Of a DNA stretch of 15,620 nt, positions 6,034 to 14,821 are shown one piece after another. Source of the DNA: Legionellales bacterium (GTDB lineage: Bacteria; Pseudomonadota; Gammaproteobacteria; Legionellales; Legionellaceae). The notes under the pieces are model-generated. The model was given only the letters and a program-made list of their open reading frames with translations, did no database searches and was not told the origin of the DNA. How positions within the stretch are numbered: the first letter of the stretch is position 1; each line of letters opens with the position of its first letter. The stretch lies in NCBI GenBank assembly GCA_003489505.1, contig DNMA01000019.1, forward strand, positions 1 to 15,620. The letters are read 5' to 3'. The position numbers and the translations under genes are program-made.

Positions 6034-6513
6034 ATGAATAATCAAATCCCAACAACAGAAGTTGACGTTGTAGTCAATACAATTAATCCACCTCTTGCTT
6101 TTAACTTTTTTGAAACTTATATCCGTCATATCAAAGCTTTTAAAAGCTCTATTGATCCCTTTTCTGAATGCTTAGGCGTTGTGACAGGAACTGCTTGTTT
6201 TTGTTTAATGCTTGGCGCTCAAGCAGAAGAAAATTCACGTCCTGCCACACGTCATGATGTACTATATGCAAGGGAAGAGCGTCGCCGTGATCGAGAAGAA
6301 TTAGGAACCTCATTTGCCATAGGTTATTGTATTGGTGATGCCCTAGTTGATACCGCATCAATCGCTATTGGTGCATCTGCTTGTATAGTTCCTGCTGTTT
6401 GCCGCAGTCTATTTAATCCACTTTTATCAACAGATTCAGTCTGTGGTATTTCTGCAACAGCAATTAATGAAACCAAATTATTTGATTCCTGCACATGCTC
6501 ATTTTCTATGTAA
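6034..6513 (+). CDS. Unrecognised 159-aa Cys-rich protein
   Basis: I do not recognise this protein. It has nine cysteines (residues 46, 55, 57, 99, 117, 123, 137, 153, 155), including CFC and CTC pairs near hydrophobic or terminal segments. Two hydrophobic stretches (about 46-64, CLGVVTGTACFCLMLGAQA, and 92-122, rich in Gly/Ala/Ile) flank a strongly charged middle (AREERRRDREEL, residues 79-90), so it may be a two-helix hairpin membrane protein with a cytoplasmic charged loop. No signal peptidase site is evident. It appears to be a single-gene unit: an extended -10 candidate lies upstream and a strong hairpin (6528-6554) follows its stop. The start ATG has a weak ribosome binding site. It could also be a small secreted or host-directed protein; nothing in the sequence decides. 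Confidence 0.65.
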   Translation: MNNQIPTTEVDVVVNTINPPLAFNFFETYIRHIKAFKSSIDPFSECLGVVTGTACFCLMLGAQAEENSRPATRHDVLYAREERRRDREELGTSFAIGYCIGDALVDTASIAIGASACIVPAVCRSLFNPLLSTDSVCGISATAINETKLFDSCTCSFSM

Positions 6514-6527
6514 AGGTAACAAATATT

Positions 6528-6554
6528 AACCGGTGTGTGAATGACACACCGGTT
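6528..6554. terminator. Perfect 11-bp hairpin after the 159-aa gene
   Basis: AACCGGTGTGT (6528-6538) and ACACACCGGTT (6544-6554) are perfect inverted repeats around loop GAATG. It begins 14 bases after the stop of the 159-aa gene. No T run follows on the + strand, so it may act as a weak terminator, an mRNA 3' stabiliser or a binding site. The stem itself is certain; its function is an inference. Confidence 0.6.
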
Positions 6555-6866
6555 CATCTAAATATTAATGCGATTTATTTGTCCATTTTCTGCTCATGAG
6601 CCCCCAATAAATGCCATGAATTTTTGATTTTTTACATTAAGAAATGAGCAGATTAATTTCAAACCACTTGGCGAAAAAATAAGGATTATCTTTTAAACTT
6701 ACCTCGAAATGGACCATTTTTTTAATTGATGTTCGTACAGAAGCTTTCATCAAGCCATAATAAACCGAATAATGTAAATATAGCGACCTGCACGCTTTAT
6801 CCTATCTTCCTTTCTCAAGCTATCCAAGTTATATTCTTAAACATATATTTTTTTTGGGATGTATGT
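6555..6866 (+). other. AT-rich leader upstream of the leucine degradation operon
   Basis: About 310 bases without a gene I would defend. It contains one inverted repeat, TCTGCTCAT (6589-6597) with ATGAGCAGA (6644-6652), perfect over 9 bp and 46 bases apart, which could be paired regulator sites or a long hairpin. CATAAT at 6756-6761 is a possible -10 box without a good -35. The isovaleryl-CoA dehydrogenase frame stays open upstream to a TTG at 6726, but that extension does not resemble the family. No clear LiuR or other known operator was recognised. Confidence 0.4.
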
Positions 6867-8021
6867 ATGTATCAACAAAATGAAACCCTAGATTTACTCC
6901 GACATACTGTCGAGCAATTTGCCAAAAAAGAAATTGCCCCACTGGCGGCAGAAATTGATAAAAAAAATGAATTCCCCAATCATCTTTGGAAAAAAATGGG
7001 AGACCTGGGTTTATTAGGTATTACCGTTTCGGAAGAATATGGTGGCGCTAATATGGGCTATTTAGCGCATGCCATTGTCTTAGAAGAAATGTCTCGAGCC
7101 AGCGCCTCGGTTGGATTAAGTTATGGCGCCCATAGTAATTTATGTGTCAATCAAATTTATCGAAATGGTAACGCCAGTCAAAAAAGTAAATATCTTCCAC
7201 CCCTCATCAGTGGTGATTGGGTTGGAGCATTAGCCATGAGTGAAACCCAAGCTGGTTCTGATGTTGTGAGTATGCAATTAAAAGCTGTTCCTCACCAAAA
7301 TGGTTATTTACTGACAGGTAATAAAATGTGGATCACCAATGGCCCCGATGCCGATGTTTTAGTCGTTTATGCTAAAACAGATGCACAGCTGGGTTCAAAA
7401 GGCATTACCGCTTTTATTATCGAAAAAGGCATGCCTGGTTTTAAAACAGCACAAAAACTCGATAAATTAGGAATGCGCGGCTCCAATACCTGTGAACTGG
7501 TCTTTGAAAACTGTTTTGTCAGTCAAGAACAAATTCTTGGACCACTCAATCAAGGCGTAAAAGTGCTGATGAGTGGCTTAGATTATGAACGTGTTATTTT
7601 AGCAGCCGGCCCAGTTGGCATCATGCAAGCTTGCATGGATGTGGTCTTACCTTATGTTCACCAAAGAAAACAATTTGATACCCCCATTGGTGAGTTTCAA
7701 TTTATCCAAGGAAAACTCGCTGATATGTATACCACCTTACAAGCCTCTCGCGCATTTTTATATCAAACCGCTTGGGCTTGTGATAACCACCAGATTAACC
7801 GAAAAGATGCTGCCAGTGTGATTTTATTTACCGCAGAACGTGCCACCCAAATGGCTTTAGACGCTATTCAAATTTTAGGTGGGAATGGTTATATCAATGA
7901 ATACCCAACGGGTCGATTATTACGCGATGCCAAATTATATGAAATTGGTGCAGGAACCTCTGAGATTCGACGCCTACTGATTGGTCGAGAACTTTTTAAA
8001 GAAACCGCCCCTATGGAGTAA
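6867..8021 (+). CDS. liuA: Isovaleryl-CoA dehydrogenase
   Basis: This 384-aa FAD enzyme oxidises isovaleryl-CoA to 3-methylcrotonyl-CoA in leucine catabolism. The N-terminal helical domain has [10 protein letters not shown] (residues 22-31); [16 protein letters not shown] (121-136) and [19 protein letters not shown] (153-171) are the acyl-CoA dehydrogenase signature 1 and FAD-contact strands; QILGGNGY (335-342) is signature 2. The catalytic base is Glu241 in [19 protein letters not shown] (236-254), the position typical of isovaleryl-CoA dehydrogenase rather than the C-terminal Glu of medium-chain enzymes; the C-terminal segment is [20 protein letters not shown] (358-377). I chose ATG 6867, with GGGA at 6856-6859, because it gives family length; an upstream in-frame TTG at 6726 would add 47 non-conserved residues. 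First gene of the operon, 2 bases before the thiolase. Confidence 0.93.
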   Translation: MYQQNETLDLLRHTVEQFAKKEIAPLAAEIDKKNEFPNHLWKKMGDLGLLGITVSEEYGGANMGYLAHAIVLEEMSRASASVGLSYGAHSNLCVNQIYRNGNASQKSKYLPPLISGDWVGALAMSETQAGSDVVSMQLKAVPHQNGYLLTGNKMWITNGPDADVLVVYAKTDAQLGSKGITAFIIEKGMPGFKTAQKLDKLGMRGSNTCELVFENCFVSQEQILGPLNQGVKVLMSGLDYERVILAAGPVGIMQACMDVVLPYVHQRKQFDTPIGEFQFIQGKLADMYTTLQASRAFLYQTAWACDNHQINRKDAASVILFTAERATQMALDAIQILGGNGYINEYPTGRLLRDAKLYEIGAGTSEIRRLLIGRELFKETAPME

Positions 8022-8023
8022 GT

Positions 8024-9193
8024 ATGTCAAAGGATATCGTCATTGTTGCTGCAAAACGCACCCCCATCGGTGGTTTTTTAGGCAAATTATCGCATCTGTC
8101 AGCCACAGAGCTTGGCGTCATCAGTCATTTAGCCTGTATCGAGCAAGCTTCCATTCCCGATAAAATGGTAGATGAAGTTATCATGGGCTGTGTTTTACCC
8201 GCAGGCCTCGGTCAAGCGCCTGCTCGACAAACTGCGATTAAGGCAGGACTTGGGCATCAAGTAGTCTGCTCCACCATTAATAAAGTTTGTGGCTCTGGGA
8301 TGCAGTCGATTATTCATGCTTGTGATGCCATTCAAAATGGTCGCAGTCAAGTGGTAATCGCAGGCGGCATGGAAAGTATGAGTAATGCTCCTTATTTGCT
8401 TCCTAAAGCACGCAGTGGCTATCGTTTAGGCCATGGGGAGTGTCTGGACCACATGTGGTTAGATGGTTTGCAAGATGCCTATGATCGTGAAAAAAAACTC
8501 ATGGGTTATTTTGGTGAACTCACAGCCAAAACTTTAAATATCTCAAGAGAAGAACAAGACCGTTTTGCTAGACAATCCATGGAGAAAGCATTAAGTGCGC
8601 AAAAAAAAGGTGCTTTTTTAAGTGAATTAGCCATTGTGCTTGAGACCAATGAAACTGTGCTCATCGATGAGCAACCCAGCGAACATAAACTCGATAAATT
8701 ACCACGCTTAAAACCAGTATTTCAAAAAGATGGCAGCATTACCGCTGGAAACGCAAGCTCCATTGCTGATGGTGCGGCAAGTTTAATGCTCATGACCGAA
8801 GAACAAGCCAAAACGTTAAATTTAAGCCCTTTAGCGAAAATCAAAGGGTTTGCCAGTTATGCCCAAGCGCCCGAATGGTTTACCACCGCTCCTGCCCATA
8901 GCATTAAAAAATTATTAAAAAAAATTAATTGGCAGATACATGACGTCGATTTATGGGAAATCAATGAGGCCTTTGCGGTTGTAACGCTTGCTGCCATTCA
9001 AGAATTAAATCTAGATCCCCAAAAAGTCAATATTCATGGGGGAGCTTGTGCATTGGGTCATCCAATTGGTGCATCGGGAGCAAGAATTGTAGTATCATTG
9101 ATTTATGCGATGTTACAAGAGAATCGAAAAAAAGGCATTGCCAGCATTTGTATCGGCGGTGGCGAGGCCTTAGCGATTGCTTTGGAGAGATGA
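8024..9193 (+). CDS. atoB: Acetyl-CoA C-acetyltransferase (thiolase)
   Basis: This 389-aa enzyme interconverts acetoacetyl-CoA and two acetyl-CoA. All thiolase catalytic residues are visible: Cys89 in NKVCGSGMQSI (nucleophile), His346 in GGACALGHPIGASGARI, and Cys376 in SICIGGGEA; NEAFAVVTLAAI carries the Asn of the oxyanion hole. The block GGMESMSNAPYLLP is also typical of the degradative/biosynthetic acetyl-CoA acetyltransferases. Length equals the family norm. GGAG in the tail of the previous gene (about 8 bases before ATG) is the ribosome binding site; the dehydrogenase stop is 2 bases upstream. In this operon it probably finishes leucine degradation by splitting acetoacetyl-CoA made from the HMG-CoA lyase product. 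No CoA-transferase to activate acetoacetate is seen nearby. Confidence 0.93.
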   Translation: MSKDIVIVAAKRTPIGGFLGKLSHLSATELGVISHLACIEQASIPDKMVDEVIMGCVLPAGLGQAPARQTAIKAGLGHQVVCSTINKVCGSGMQSIIHACDAIQNGRSQVVIAGGMESMSNAPYLLPKARSGYRLGHGECLDHMWLDGLQDAYDREKKLMGYFGELTAKTLNISREEQDRFARQSMEKALSAQKKGAFLSELAIVLETNETVLIDEQPSEHKLDKLPRLKPVFQKDGSITAGNASSIADGAASLMLMTEEQAKTLNLSPLAKIKGFASYAQAPEWFTTAPAHSIKKLLKKINWQIHDVDLWEINEAFAVVTLAAIQELNLDPQKVNIHGGACALGHPIGASGARIVVSLIYAMLQENRKKGIASICIGGGEALAIALER

Positions 9194-9522
9194 TGTCTAG
9201 ACCCATTAAAATTTTGCTCGTATTATTACTACTAACTTTGAGTATCCCGTTCATCAAAATTTTAATGATCTATTTAGGTATATTTCAGTTGATGTCAGCC
9301 AATTTCATCAAATCGATACTGGTCAATATTCTCAATATGTTTTCTTTATCGGTTTAAAATGTTTGGCTCATTATCATTGCTGAAATTTTTTGGCCTTTTT
9401 TCATCACTGTTGCCATTCAAAAAACCTGTGGTTTTTTGAAGAAAAAACCTTTGATTCATCCTGTAGCACTTGCTACCAGTTTATGGGTCATACTCAATGG
9501 AAGCATTATATTGATATCATAA
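9193..9522 (+). pseudogene. Small membrane protein interrupted by an in-frame TAA
   Basis: From ATG 9193 (ATG 9190 is also in frame, overlapping the thiolase stop) 54 codons encode a hydrophobic protein, MSRPIKILLVLLLLTLSIPF and on to NMFSLSV, before TAA at 9355-9357. The same frame then stays open for 54 codons, NVWLIIIAEIFWPFFITVAI then HPVALATSLWVILNGSIILI, to TAA 9520-9522. Both halves are strongly hydrophobic, as expected for one protein of about 109 residues with three or four transmembrane helices, so the internal stop looks like a nonsense mutation. GGAG at 9184-9187 is a good ribosome binding site. The second half has no ATG in frame and no obvious ribosome binding site, although an ATT or TTG start is possible. 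I do not recognise the family. It sits between the thiolase and the carboxylase beta gene with tight spacing on both sides, so it was probably an operon member. Confidence 0.65.
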
Positions 9523-9535
9523 GGATGATTGATTT

Positions 9536-11143
9536 ATGACAAGCCTAGAAAGCGACATTAATCTACAATCAGGGCATTTTCAAAGCAATAAAAATCAAAT
9601 GGATGAACAATTACAAAAACTTAATTCCATTCAAGAAGAAATTGCTTTGGGAGGCGATGAACGTGCAAGGGAAAAACATACTCAATCCGGTAAACTCTTA
9701 CCTCGAGAAAGACTCAGTTATTTATTAGACCCCGGCAGTCCTTTTTTAGAAATTGGCAGTCTCGCAGCATATCAAGTTTATGAAGATGTCGTGCCTGCTG
9801 CGGGTGTCATTGCAGGCATCGGTCAAATTCAGGGGCGCGATTGCATGATTGTTATCAATGATGCAACCGTCAAAGGGGGAACCTACTACCCCTTAAGCGT
9901 TAAAAAACATTTACGTGCCCAAGAAATTGCTCGTGAAAATCGCCTTCCTTGTATTTATTTAGTCGACTCCGGTGGAGCTTTTTTACCTCGCCAAGATGAA
10001 GTATTTCCTGATAAAGAGCACTTTGGAAGAATTTTTTACAATCAAGCGCAGTTATCTGCCATGGGTATCCCACAAATTTCCATTGTCATGGGCTCTTGTA
10101 CTGCGGGCGGTGCTTATGTACCGGCCATGTCAGACCAAGTCATTATGGTAAAAGAACAAGCAACCATCTTTTTAGGTGGCCCTCCCCTTGTCAAAGCGGC
10201 AACTGGTGAAATTATTGACGCCGAAAATTTAGGTGGCGCCTATGTTCACTGTGAGCAATCCGGTGTTGCCGATTATCTGGCACAAAATGATTATCACGCA
10301 TTAGAAATTGCCCGCGAATTGATTGCAGAGCTTCCTCTTAATAAAGACAACACAACTTTTAGTTCTTCTTTTAGTGAACCACATTATAATGTTGAAGACT
10401 TAAATGCTTTAGCGCCTGGAGATCTGAAAAAGCCTGTCGATATTCATGAAATCATTGCAAGAATTGTTGATGGTTCTGAGTTTTCAGAATTCAAAGCTTT
10501 ATTTGGGAAAACACTCGTCTGCGGTTTTGCTAAAATTTATGGGATGCCTATTGGTATCATTGCCAATAATGGGATTTTATTTTCTGAAAGTGCGCAAAAA
10601 GGTGCTCACTTTATTCAACTGTGTACCCAAAGAAAAATCCCCTTATTATTTATTCAAAATATTACCGGTTTTATGGTTGGGCAAAAATATGAAGCCTCAG
10701 GCATTGCCAAGCATGGCGCCAAAATGGTCTCTGCGGTAGCCAATGCGGCTGTCCCTAAAATCACGCTGATTATTGGTGGTAGTTTTGGAGCGGGTAACTA
10801 TGCCATGTGTGGCAAGGCTTTTTCACCACGTTTTTTATGGACTTGGCCAAGCAGTCGCATCAGCGTCATGGGCGGGGAACAGGCTGCCAATGTTTTATCA
10901 CAAATTCGAGCGGATAAATTCGAGCGTGAAGGTAAAACTTGGGTAAGTGCTGACCAAGAAGTCTTTAAGCAAAAACTTCGTGAACAATATGAAACGCAGG
11001 GAAGCCCCTATTATGCCAGTGCAAGATTATGGGATGATGGTATCATCGCCCCCCAAGACACCAGAAAAGTCTTGGCTTATAGTCTTAAAATTGTCATGCA
11101 TAGTCCGATGGAAGACAGTCAATATGGAGTGTGGCGAATGTGA
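9536..11143 (+). CDS. liuB: 3-Methylcrotonyl-CoA carboxylase, beta (carboxyltransferase) subunit
   Basis: This 535-aa protein is the carboxyltransferase half of methylcrotonyl-CoA carboxylase, which moves CO2 from biotin on the alpha subunit to 3-methylcrotonyl-CoA, giving 3-methylglutaconyl-CoA. Family features: [24 protein letters not shown] (about residues 45-68), [25 protein letters not shown] (108-132), [19 protein letters not shown] (141-159), [21 protein letters not shown] (185-205) and [15 protein letters not shown] (211-225) for acyl-CoA and oxyanion binding; the C-terminal domain has [31 protein letters not shown] and the tail ...GVWRM are typical of MccB rather than propionyl-CoA carboxylase beta. 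Length is normal. AAGGA at 9521-9525 is the ribosome binding site for ATG 9536. Its stop overlaps the start of the hydratase gene in GTGA. Confidence 0.95.
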   Translation: MTSLESDINLQSGHFQSNKNQMDEQLQKLNSIQEEIALGGDERAREKHTQSGKLLPRERLSYLLDPGSPFLEIGSLAAYQVYEDVVPAAGVIAGIGQIQGRDCMIVINDATVKGGTYYPLSVKKHLRAQEIARENRLPCIYLVDSGGAFLPRQDEVFPDKEHFGRIFYNQAQLSAMGIPQISIVMGSCTAGGAYVPAMSDQVIMVKEQATIFLGGPPLVKAATGEIIDAENLGGAYVHCEQSGVADYLAQNDYHALEIARELIAELPLNKDNTTFSSSFSEPHYNVEDLNALAPGDLKKPVDIHEIIARIVDGSEFSEFKALFGKTLVCGFAKIYGMPIGIIANNGILFSESAQKGAHFIQLCTQRKIPLLFIQNITGFMVGQKYEASGIAKHGAKMVSAVANAAVPKITLIIGGSFGAGNYAMCGKAFSPRFLWTWPSSRISVMGGEQAANVLSQIRADKFEREGKTWVSADQEVFKQKLREQYETQGSPYYASARLWDDGIIAPQDTRKVLAYSLKIVMHSPMEDSQYGVWRM

Positions 11144-11910
11144 ATACGATCAAATACGAATGTCATCATCAAGTGTTTTGGATTACGCTTTCTCGAGTAG
11201 AAAAACGTAATGCTTTTCATCCGGTTTTATTGGATGAATTACTCCAGGCTTTACAAATGGCCATCGACTTATCTGAAGTACAAGCCATTTGTCTCCAAGC
11301 CGAGGGTGATTTCTTTTCAGCGGGTGCTGATTTAGATACCATGAAAAATATGGCTCAAGCCAATTGGGAAGACAATGTAGCCAATGCCAAACAGTTGGCA
11401 GACCTATTATTGGCTTGGCACAATTGTCCTAAACCGACCTTGTGCGTTGTCCAAGGAAATGCTTATGGTGGTGCCCTAGGCTTAATTGCTGCAAGTGATT
11501 ATGTCATTGCCGATGAGCAAGCTCAATTATGCTTTACTGAAGTGCGTCTGGGTCTGATTCCTGCTGTCATAAGCCCCTATATTCTAGAAACTATAGGGAT
11601 GAAAGCCACTAAAAAATTATTTATTAGTGCCCAAAATTTTTCAGCCCAAGAAGCTTTGCACTATCAATTATTTGATGAAATCATGCCTGCTTATGAATTA
11701 GAGGCTAGAAGTGAAATTATTTTAAGTCAATGGACTCAATTACCCAAAGAAGCAGTACAAATCATTAAACCTTGGTTATTTGAAATCAAAGACGCCCCTA
11801 TTGATGACCGTTTAAGTTTAAAAACTGCAGAAAAGTTGGCGAAAACCAGAACCACACCAACGGCTCAACAGCTACTCAAAGCATTTTTAAATTCTAAAAT
11901 GAAAGGATAG
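11140..11910 (+). CDS. liuC: Methylglutaconyl-CoA hydratase (enoyl-CoA hydratase family)
   Basis: This 256-aa crotonase-fold protein most likely hydrates 3-methylglutaconyl-CoA to HMG-Co[10 protein letters not shown] (residues 60-68) is the A-G-A-D-L oxyanion-hole loop, [20 protein letters not shown] (106-125) the second loop and [17 protein letters not shown] (132-148) the catalytic region, with Glu134 as the general acid/base. The first crotonase Glu position is not Glu here (GGALGL), a variation I associate with bacterial LiuC-type hydratases. GTG at 11140 is my start: it overlaps the carboxylase stop in GTGA (11140-11143) and lies 10 bases from GGAG (11126-11129). GTG 11131 is also in frame but only 1 base from that GGAG, so it is less likely. 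The operon position, between the two carboxylase subunits, is typical for this enzyme. Confidence 0.9.
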   Translation: MNTIKYECHHQVFWITLSRVEKRNAFHPVLLDELLQALQMAIDLSEVQAICLQAEGDFFSAGADLDTMKNMAQANWEDNVANAKQLADLLLAWHNCPKPTLCVVQGNAYGGALGLIAASDYVIADEQAQLCFTEVRLGLIPAVISPYILETIGMKATKKLFISAQNFSAQEALHYQLFDEIMPAYELEARSEIILSQWTQLPKEAVQIIKPWLFEIKDAPIDDRLSLKTAEKLAKTRTTPTAQQLLKAFLNSKMKG

Positions 11911-11915
11911 TCTGC

Positions 11916-13862
11916 ATGTTTAAAAAAATCTTAATTGCTAATCGCGGAGAAATTGCTGTTCGAATCATCAAGACCTTAAGGCGTCTTGGCATTCAAAGTA
12001 TTGCGATTTACTCGACTGCAGACCGTTTCCATCCTTATGTCAAAATGGCTGATGAGGCTTATTGTATCGGCGAGCCTGCTCCTCAACAAAGTTATTTAAA
12101 TATTGAGAAAATTATTAAGATTGCTCAAGAAGCCAAAGCCGATGCCATTCATCCAGGTTATGGCTTCTTATCTGAAAACCCAGAATTTGCCAAAGCCTGT
12201 GAAAAAGCTCATATCGTATTTATTGGCCCCTCACCTGAAGCGATGGAAAAAGTCGGCTCCAAACAAAAAGCCAAAGACTTACTCCAAAAGACCTCGGTTC
12301 CGCTGATTCCAGGTTTTAATCCGCCCAATCCTTCTGATGAAGCTTTATGGGATGCGGCTAAACAAATGGGCTTTCCTTTGGTGATTAAAGCCGCTCATGG
12401 CGGTGGCGGTAAAGGCTTGAAAATTGTTACAAAAGCCGATGAATGGGAAAAGGCGCTCCATTCAGCTCGTCGAGAAGCCAAGGCTTATTTTAATAATGAT
12501 GAACTCTTACTCGAAAAATTTATTGAAAATCCAAGGCATCTTGAAGTACAAGTTTTTGGTGATCACTTTGGAAAAGTCGTCCATCTTTTTGAAAGGGATT
12601 GCTCCGTCCAAAGACGCCAGCAAAAAATTGTAGAAGAAGCCCCTGCGCTTCATTTAAATCCCAGTATCCGAAAAGAACTGTATCAACACGCCCTCGAAGT
12701 AGCCAAAACTTTTAGATATACTAATGCCGGTACAGTTGAATTTTTACTCACCGCAGATGAAAAGCTCTATTTCATGGAAATGAATGCCCGTTTACAAGTT
12801 GAGCATCCGATTACAGAAGCGATTACAGGGCTTGATTTGGTTGAACTACAAATTCAAATTGCCTATCAGCAACCGATTGAATTTGAACAACCCCAAAGCC
12901 CTATCGGACATGCCATAGAGTGTCGAATTTGTGCAGAGCAACCTGAGCAAGATTTTAAACCCAGTCAAGGTCAAATCCATCGCTTAATTTGGCCTTCAAT
13001 GGGTCGCATAGATACCGGTATTGAATGTCACCAAGAAGTTGAAGCCCATTATGACTCCTTACTGGCTAAAGAAATTGCCTGGGGGGAAAATCGAGAACAA
13101 GCCATCATTCAAATGAAGCAGATGCTTGCCCAAACTGATATTTTTGGGATTGAAACCAATCTGAATTATTTGGAAATGATTTTACATGATGAAACCTGGC
13201 AAAAAGGTGCCGTGCCGATTCACTTTTTAATGTCACATGAGTTTCATACCCCTTTGTGCCCCATTGAAATTTTACTCATTGCTGGGGCTTGTGTTGAAGT
13301 TGCTCATTTAAATCAACAAACCCAAAGCCCTTGCGATTTAATACATTTTAGTATGATAAAAACTCGCTTTTGGCCCCTGCAACTCATTTATCAAAACCAA
13401 TTTTATACCTTAAAAATCTTTGAACATGGGCAAAACTATTTCTCTTGTGAGTTGGATAACCAATTGTTTAAAATTTATTTTCATTATCAAGGGCATGTGC
13501 TCAATTTTGAGCTAGAAGGTCAATGCTATAGCTTCCAAGTCGACAAAAAAGGCGAATGGATGATGATTCATGATCAATTTAAAAGTTATAGCCTGCACAA
13601 AGCTTTTCACTCTAGCCAAACTTTAGAAAACCAAGCTCAAGAGAAAAGCATTAAAGCACCGATGCCTGCCACGATTGTTGCTTTATATAAAAAATCAGGA
13701 GATAGTATTAAAAAAGGTGAACCGATTTTAGTCTTAGAAGCCATGAAAATGGAACATACCATTTATGCTCAACAAGATGCAAAAATCAAAGAAGTTTTTT
13801 ATCAAACAGGCCAACAAGTTCAAGATGGTAGTGAATTAATTGAGTTATACGATGACTTATAA
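11916..13862 (+). CDS. liuD: 3-Methylcrotonyl-CoA carboxylase, alpha (biotin carboxylase/BCCP) subunit
   Basis: This 648-aa subunit uses ATP and bicarbonate to carboxylate its own biotin. The biotin carboxylase part fills about residues 1-445: KILIANRGEIAVRII at the N-terminus, HPGYGFLSEN (79-88), Gly-rich ATP loop HGGGGKGLKIV (161-171), and EMNARLQVEHPITEAITG (288-305) with catalytic Arg292. The linking region (about 446-575) is poorly conserved, as expected of the subunit-contact BT domain. The C-terminal biotinyl domain has APMPATIVAL and EAMKMEHTIYA, with Lys611 as the biotin attachment site. Length is normal or slightly short for the family. AAGGA lies about 10 bases before ATG 11916, and the gap from liuC is 5 bases. 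Its 3' end overlaps the lyase start by 11 bases. The partner is the beta subunit encoded two genes upstream. Confidence 0.95.
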   Translation: MFKKILIANRGEIAVRIIKTLRRLGIQSIAIYSTADRFHPYVKMADEAYCIGEPAPQQSYLNIEKIIKIAQEAKADAIHPGYGFLSENPEFAKACEKAHIVFIGPSPEAMEKVGSKQKAKDLLQKTSVPLIPGFNPPNPSDEALWDAAKQMGFPLVIKAAHGGGGKGLKIVTKADEWEKALHSARREAKAYFNNDELLLEKFIENPRHLEVQVFGDHFGKVVHLFERDCSVQRRQQKIVEEAPALHLNPSIRKELYQHALEVAKTFRYTNAGTVEFLLTADEKLYFMEMNARLQVEHPITEAITGLDLVELQIQIAYQQPIEFEQPQSPIGHAIECRICAEQPEQDFKPSQGQIHRLIWPSMGRIDTGIECHQEVEAHYDSLLAKEIAWGENREQAIIQMKQMLAQTDIFGIETNLNYLEMILHDETWQKGAVPIHFLMSHEFHTPLCPIEILLIAGACVEVAHLNQQTQSPCDLIHFSMIKTRFWPLQLIYQNQFYTLKIFEHGQNYFSCELDNQLFKIYFHYQGHVLNFELEGQCYSFQVDKKGEWMMIHDQFKSYSLHKAFHSSQTLENQAQEKSIKAPMPATIVALYKKSGDSIKKGEPILVLEAMKMEHTIYAQQDAKIKEVFYQTGQQVQDGSELIELYDDL

Positions 13863-14766
13863 AACACCGGATGTGGTGATCGTCGAGGTAGGTCCTCGAG
13901 ATGGTTTGCAAAATGAAAAAAATTTTGTTGCCACCCACAGTAAAATCGAACTGATAAACGAGCTTTCTGAAACCGGCTTGAAATTCATTGAGACCACCAG
14001 TTTTGTCAATCCTGAACGTATTCCCCAATTGGCTGATTGTGCTGAAGTTTATCAACACATTGTTAAAAAACCTGAAGTTATCTATTCAGCGTTAATCCCC
14101 AATCTCAAAGGGATGGAAAAAGCCATTGAAGCCGGTATTCAATCGATTGCTATTTTCACTGCAGCCAGTGAGACTTTTAATCAAAGAAATATTAATTGCT
14201 CCATTGATGAAAGTATTGAGCGTTTTATTCCAGTGATAGAGCTCGCAAAAGCTTATCATATTCCAATTCGTGCCTATATCTCTTGTGCTTTAGGTTGCCC
14301 TTATGAGGGTTATATCCCGCCAGAAAAAGTACTAACTGTTGCACAAAAATTAAAACGTTTTGACATCGATGATTTCAGTTTAAGTGACACCATTGGGGTC
14401 AGCACCCCCAAGCAAACGAAAGCGCTTTTAAGTTTATTTAAACAAGATTTTGCAACTGGACAAATAAGTATGCATTTGCACGATACCTACGGCCAAGCCA
14501 TCGCAAATGTCTATGCCGCTTTGGAATTAGAAATCAATAAATTTGATAGTTCTTTGGCAGGTCTTGGGGGATGTCCTTATGCACGCGGTGCAAGTGGCAA
14601 TTTAGCAACCGAAGATTTACTGTATTTACTGCATGGGCTAGGACTTCATACCGGCGTTGATATTTACAAAATTGTTGCCATTGGTGAAAAAATTTGTAAA
14701 ATTTTGAATCGCCCCAATCAATCTAAAGTCGCCCGCGCTCTGCTAGGCGGCACAATAAGTACTTGA
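13852..14766 (+). CDS. liuE: Hydroxymethylglutaryl-CoA lyase
   Basis: This 304-aa TIM-barrel enzyme cleaves HMG-CoA to acetyl-CoA and acetoacetate, the last step of the leucine pathway. VEVGPRDGLQNEK (residues 11-23) holds the catalytic Arg16-Asp17 pair; HLHDTYGQA has the metal-binding His208 and His210; and SSLAGLGGCPYARGASGNLA contains Cys241, the active-site signature of HMG-CoA lyases. The length is as expected for bacterial forms. I take ATG 13852, 11 bases inside the liuD end, since an upstream TTG at 13840 adds only four residues; the overlap suggests coupling to liuD translation. It is the last liu gene; the next gene (ispB) is 55 bases downstream in the same direction, with no visible terminator between them. 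Confidence 0.95.
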   Translation: MTYKTPDVVIVEVGPRDGLQNEKNFVATHSKIELINELSETGLKFIETTSFVNPERIPQLADCAEVYQHIVKKPEVIYSALIPNLKGMEKAIEAGIQSIAIFTAASETFNQRNINCSIDESIERFIPVIELAKAYHIPIRAYISCALGCPYEGYIPPEKVLTVAQKLKRFDIDDFSLSDTIGVSTPKQTKALLSLFKQDFATGQISMHLHDTYGQAIANVYAALELEINKFDSSLAGLGGCPYARGASGNLATEDLLYLLHGLGLHTGVDIYKIVAIGEKICKILNRPNQSKVARALLGGTIST

Positions 14767-14791
14767 CTTTCACCCAGGCAGTGCATACGAT
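14764..14791 (+). promoter_or_regulatory. Candidate promoter for ispB
   Basis: TTGACT (14764-14769, five of six matches to TTGACA) and TACGAT (14786-14791, four of six to TATAAT) are 16 bases apart. A perfect TATAAT also lies at 14809-14814 but only 7 bases before the start codon, too close for a normal leader. The -35 overlaps the lyase stop codon, so ispB may be both read through from the liu operon and started here. Confidence 0.3.
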
Positions 14792-14821
14792 CTTATCAAT
14801 GATGTCTTTATAATAAATTGA

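Noticed and set aside
6726..6866. In-frame 47-codon N-terminal extension of isovaleryl-CoA dehydrogenase from TTG 6726
   Set aside because: The added residues do not resemble the family N-terminus, while ATG 6867 has a GGGA ribosome binding site and gives normal family length.
9359..9439. Short frame from ATG 9359 (MFGSLSLLKFFGLFSSLLPF)
   Set aside because: It is 26 codons, has no ribosome binding site and lies in a different frame from the long hydrophobic frame that spans the whole gap.
13786..14058. Minus-strand frame across the liuD/liuE junction
   Set aside because: It runs antisense to the biotinyl domain end and the lyase active-site motif, both of which are clear coding sequence.
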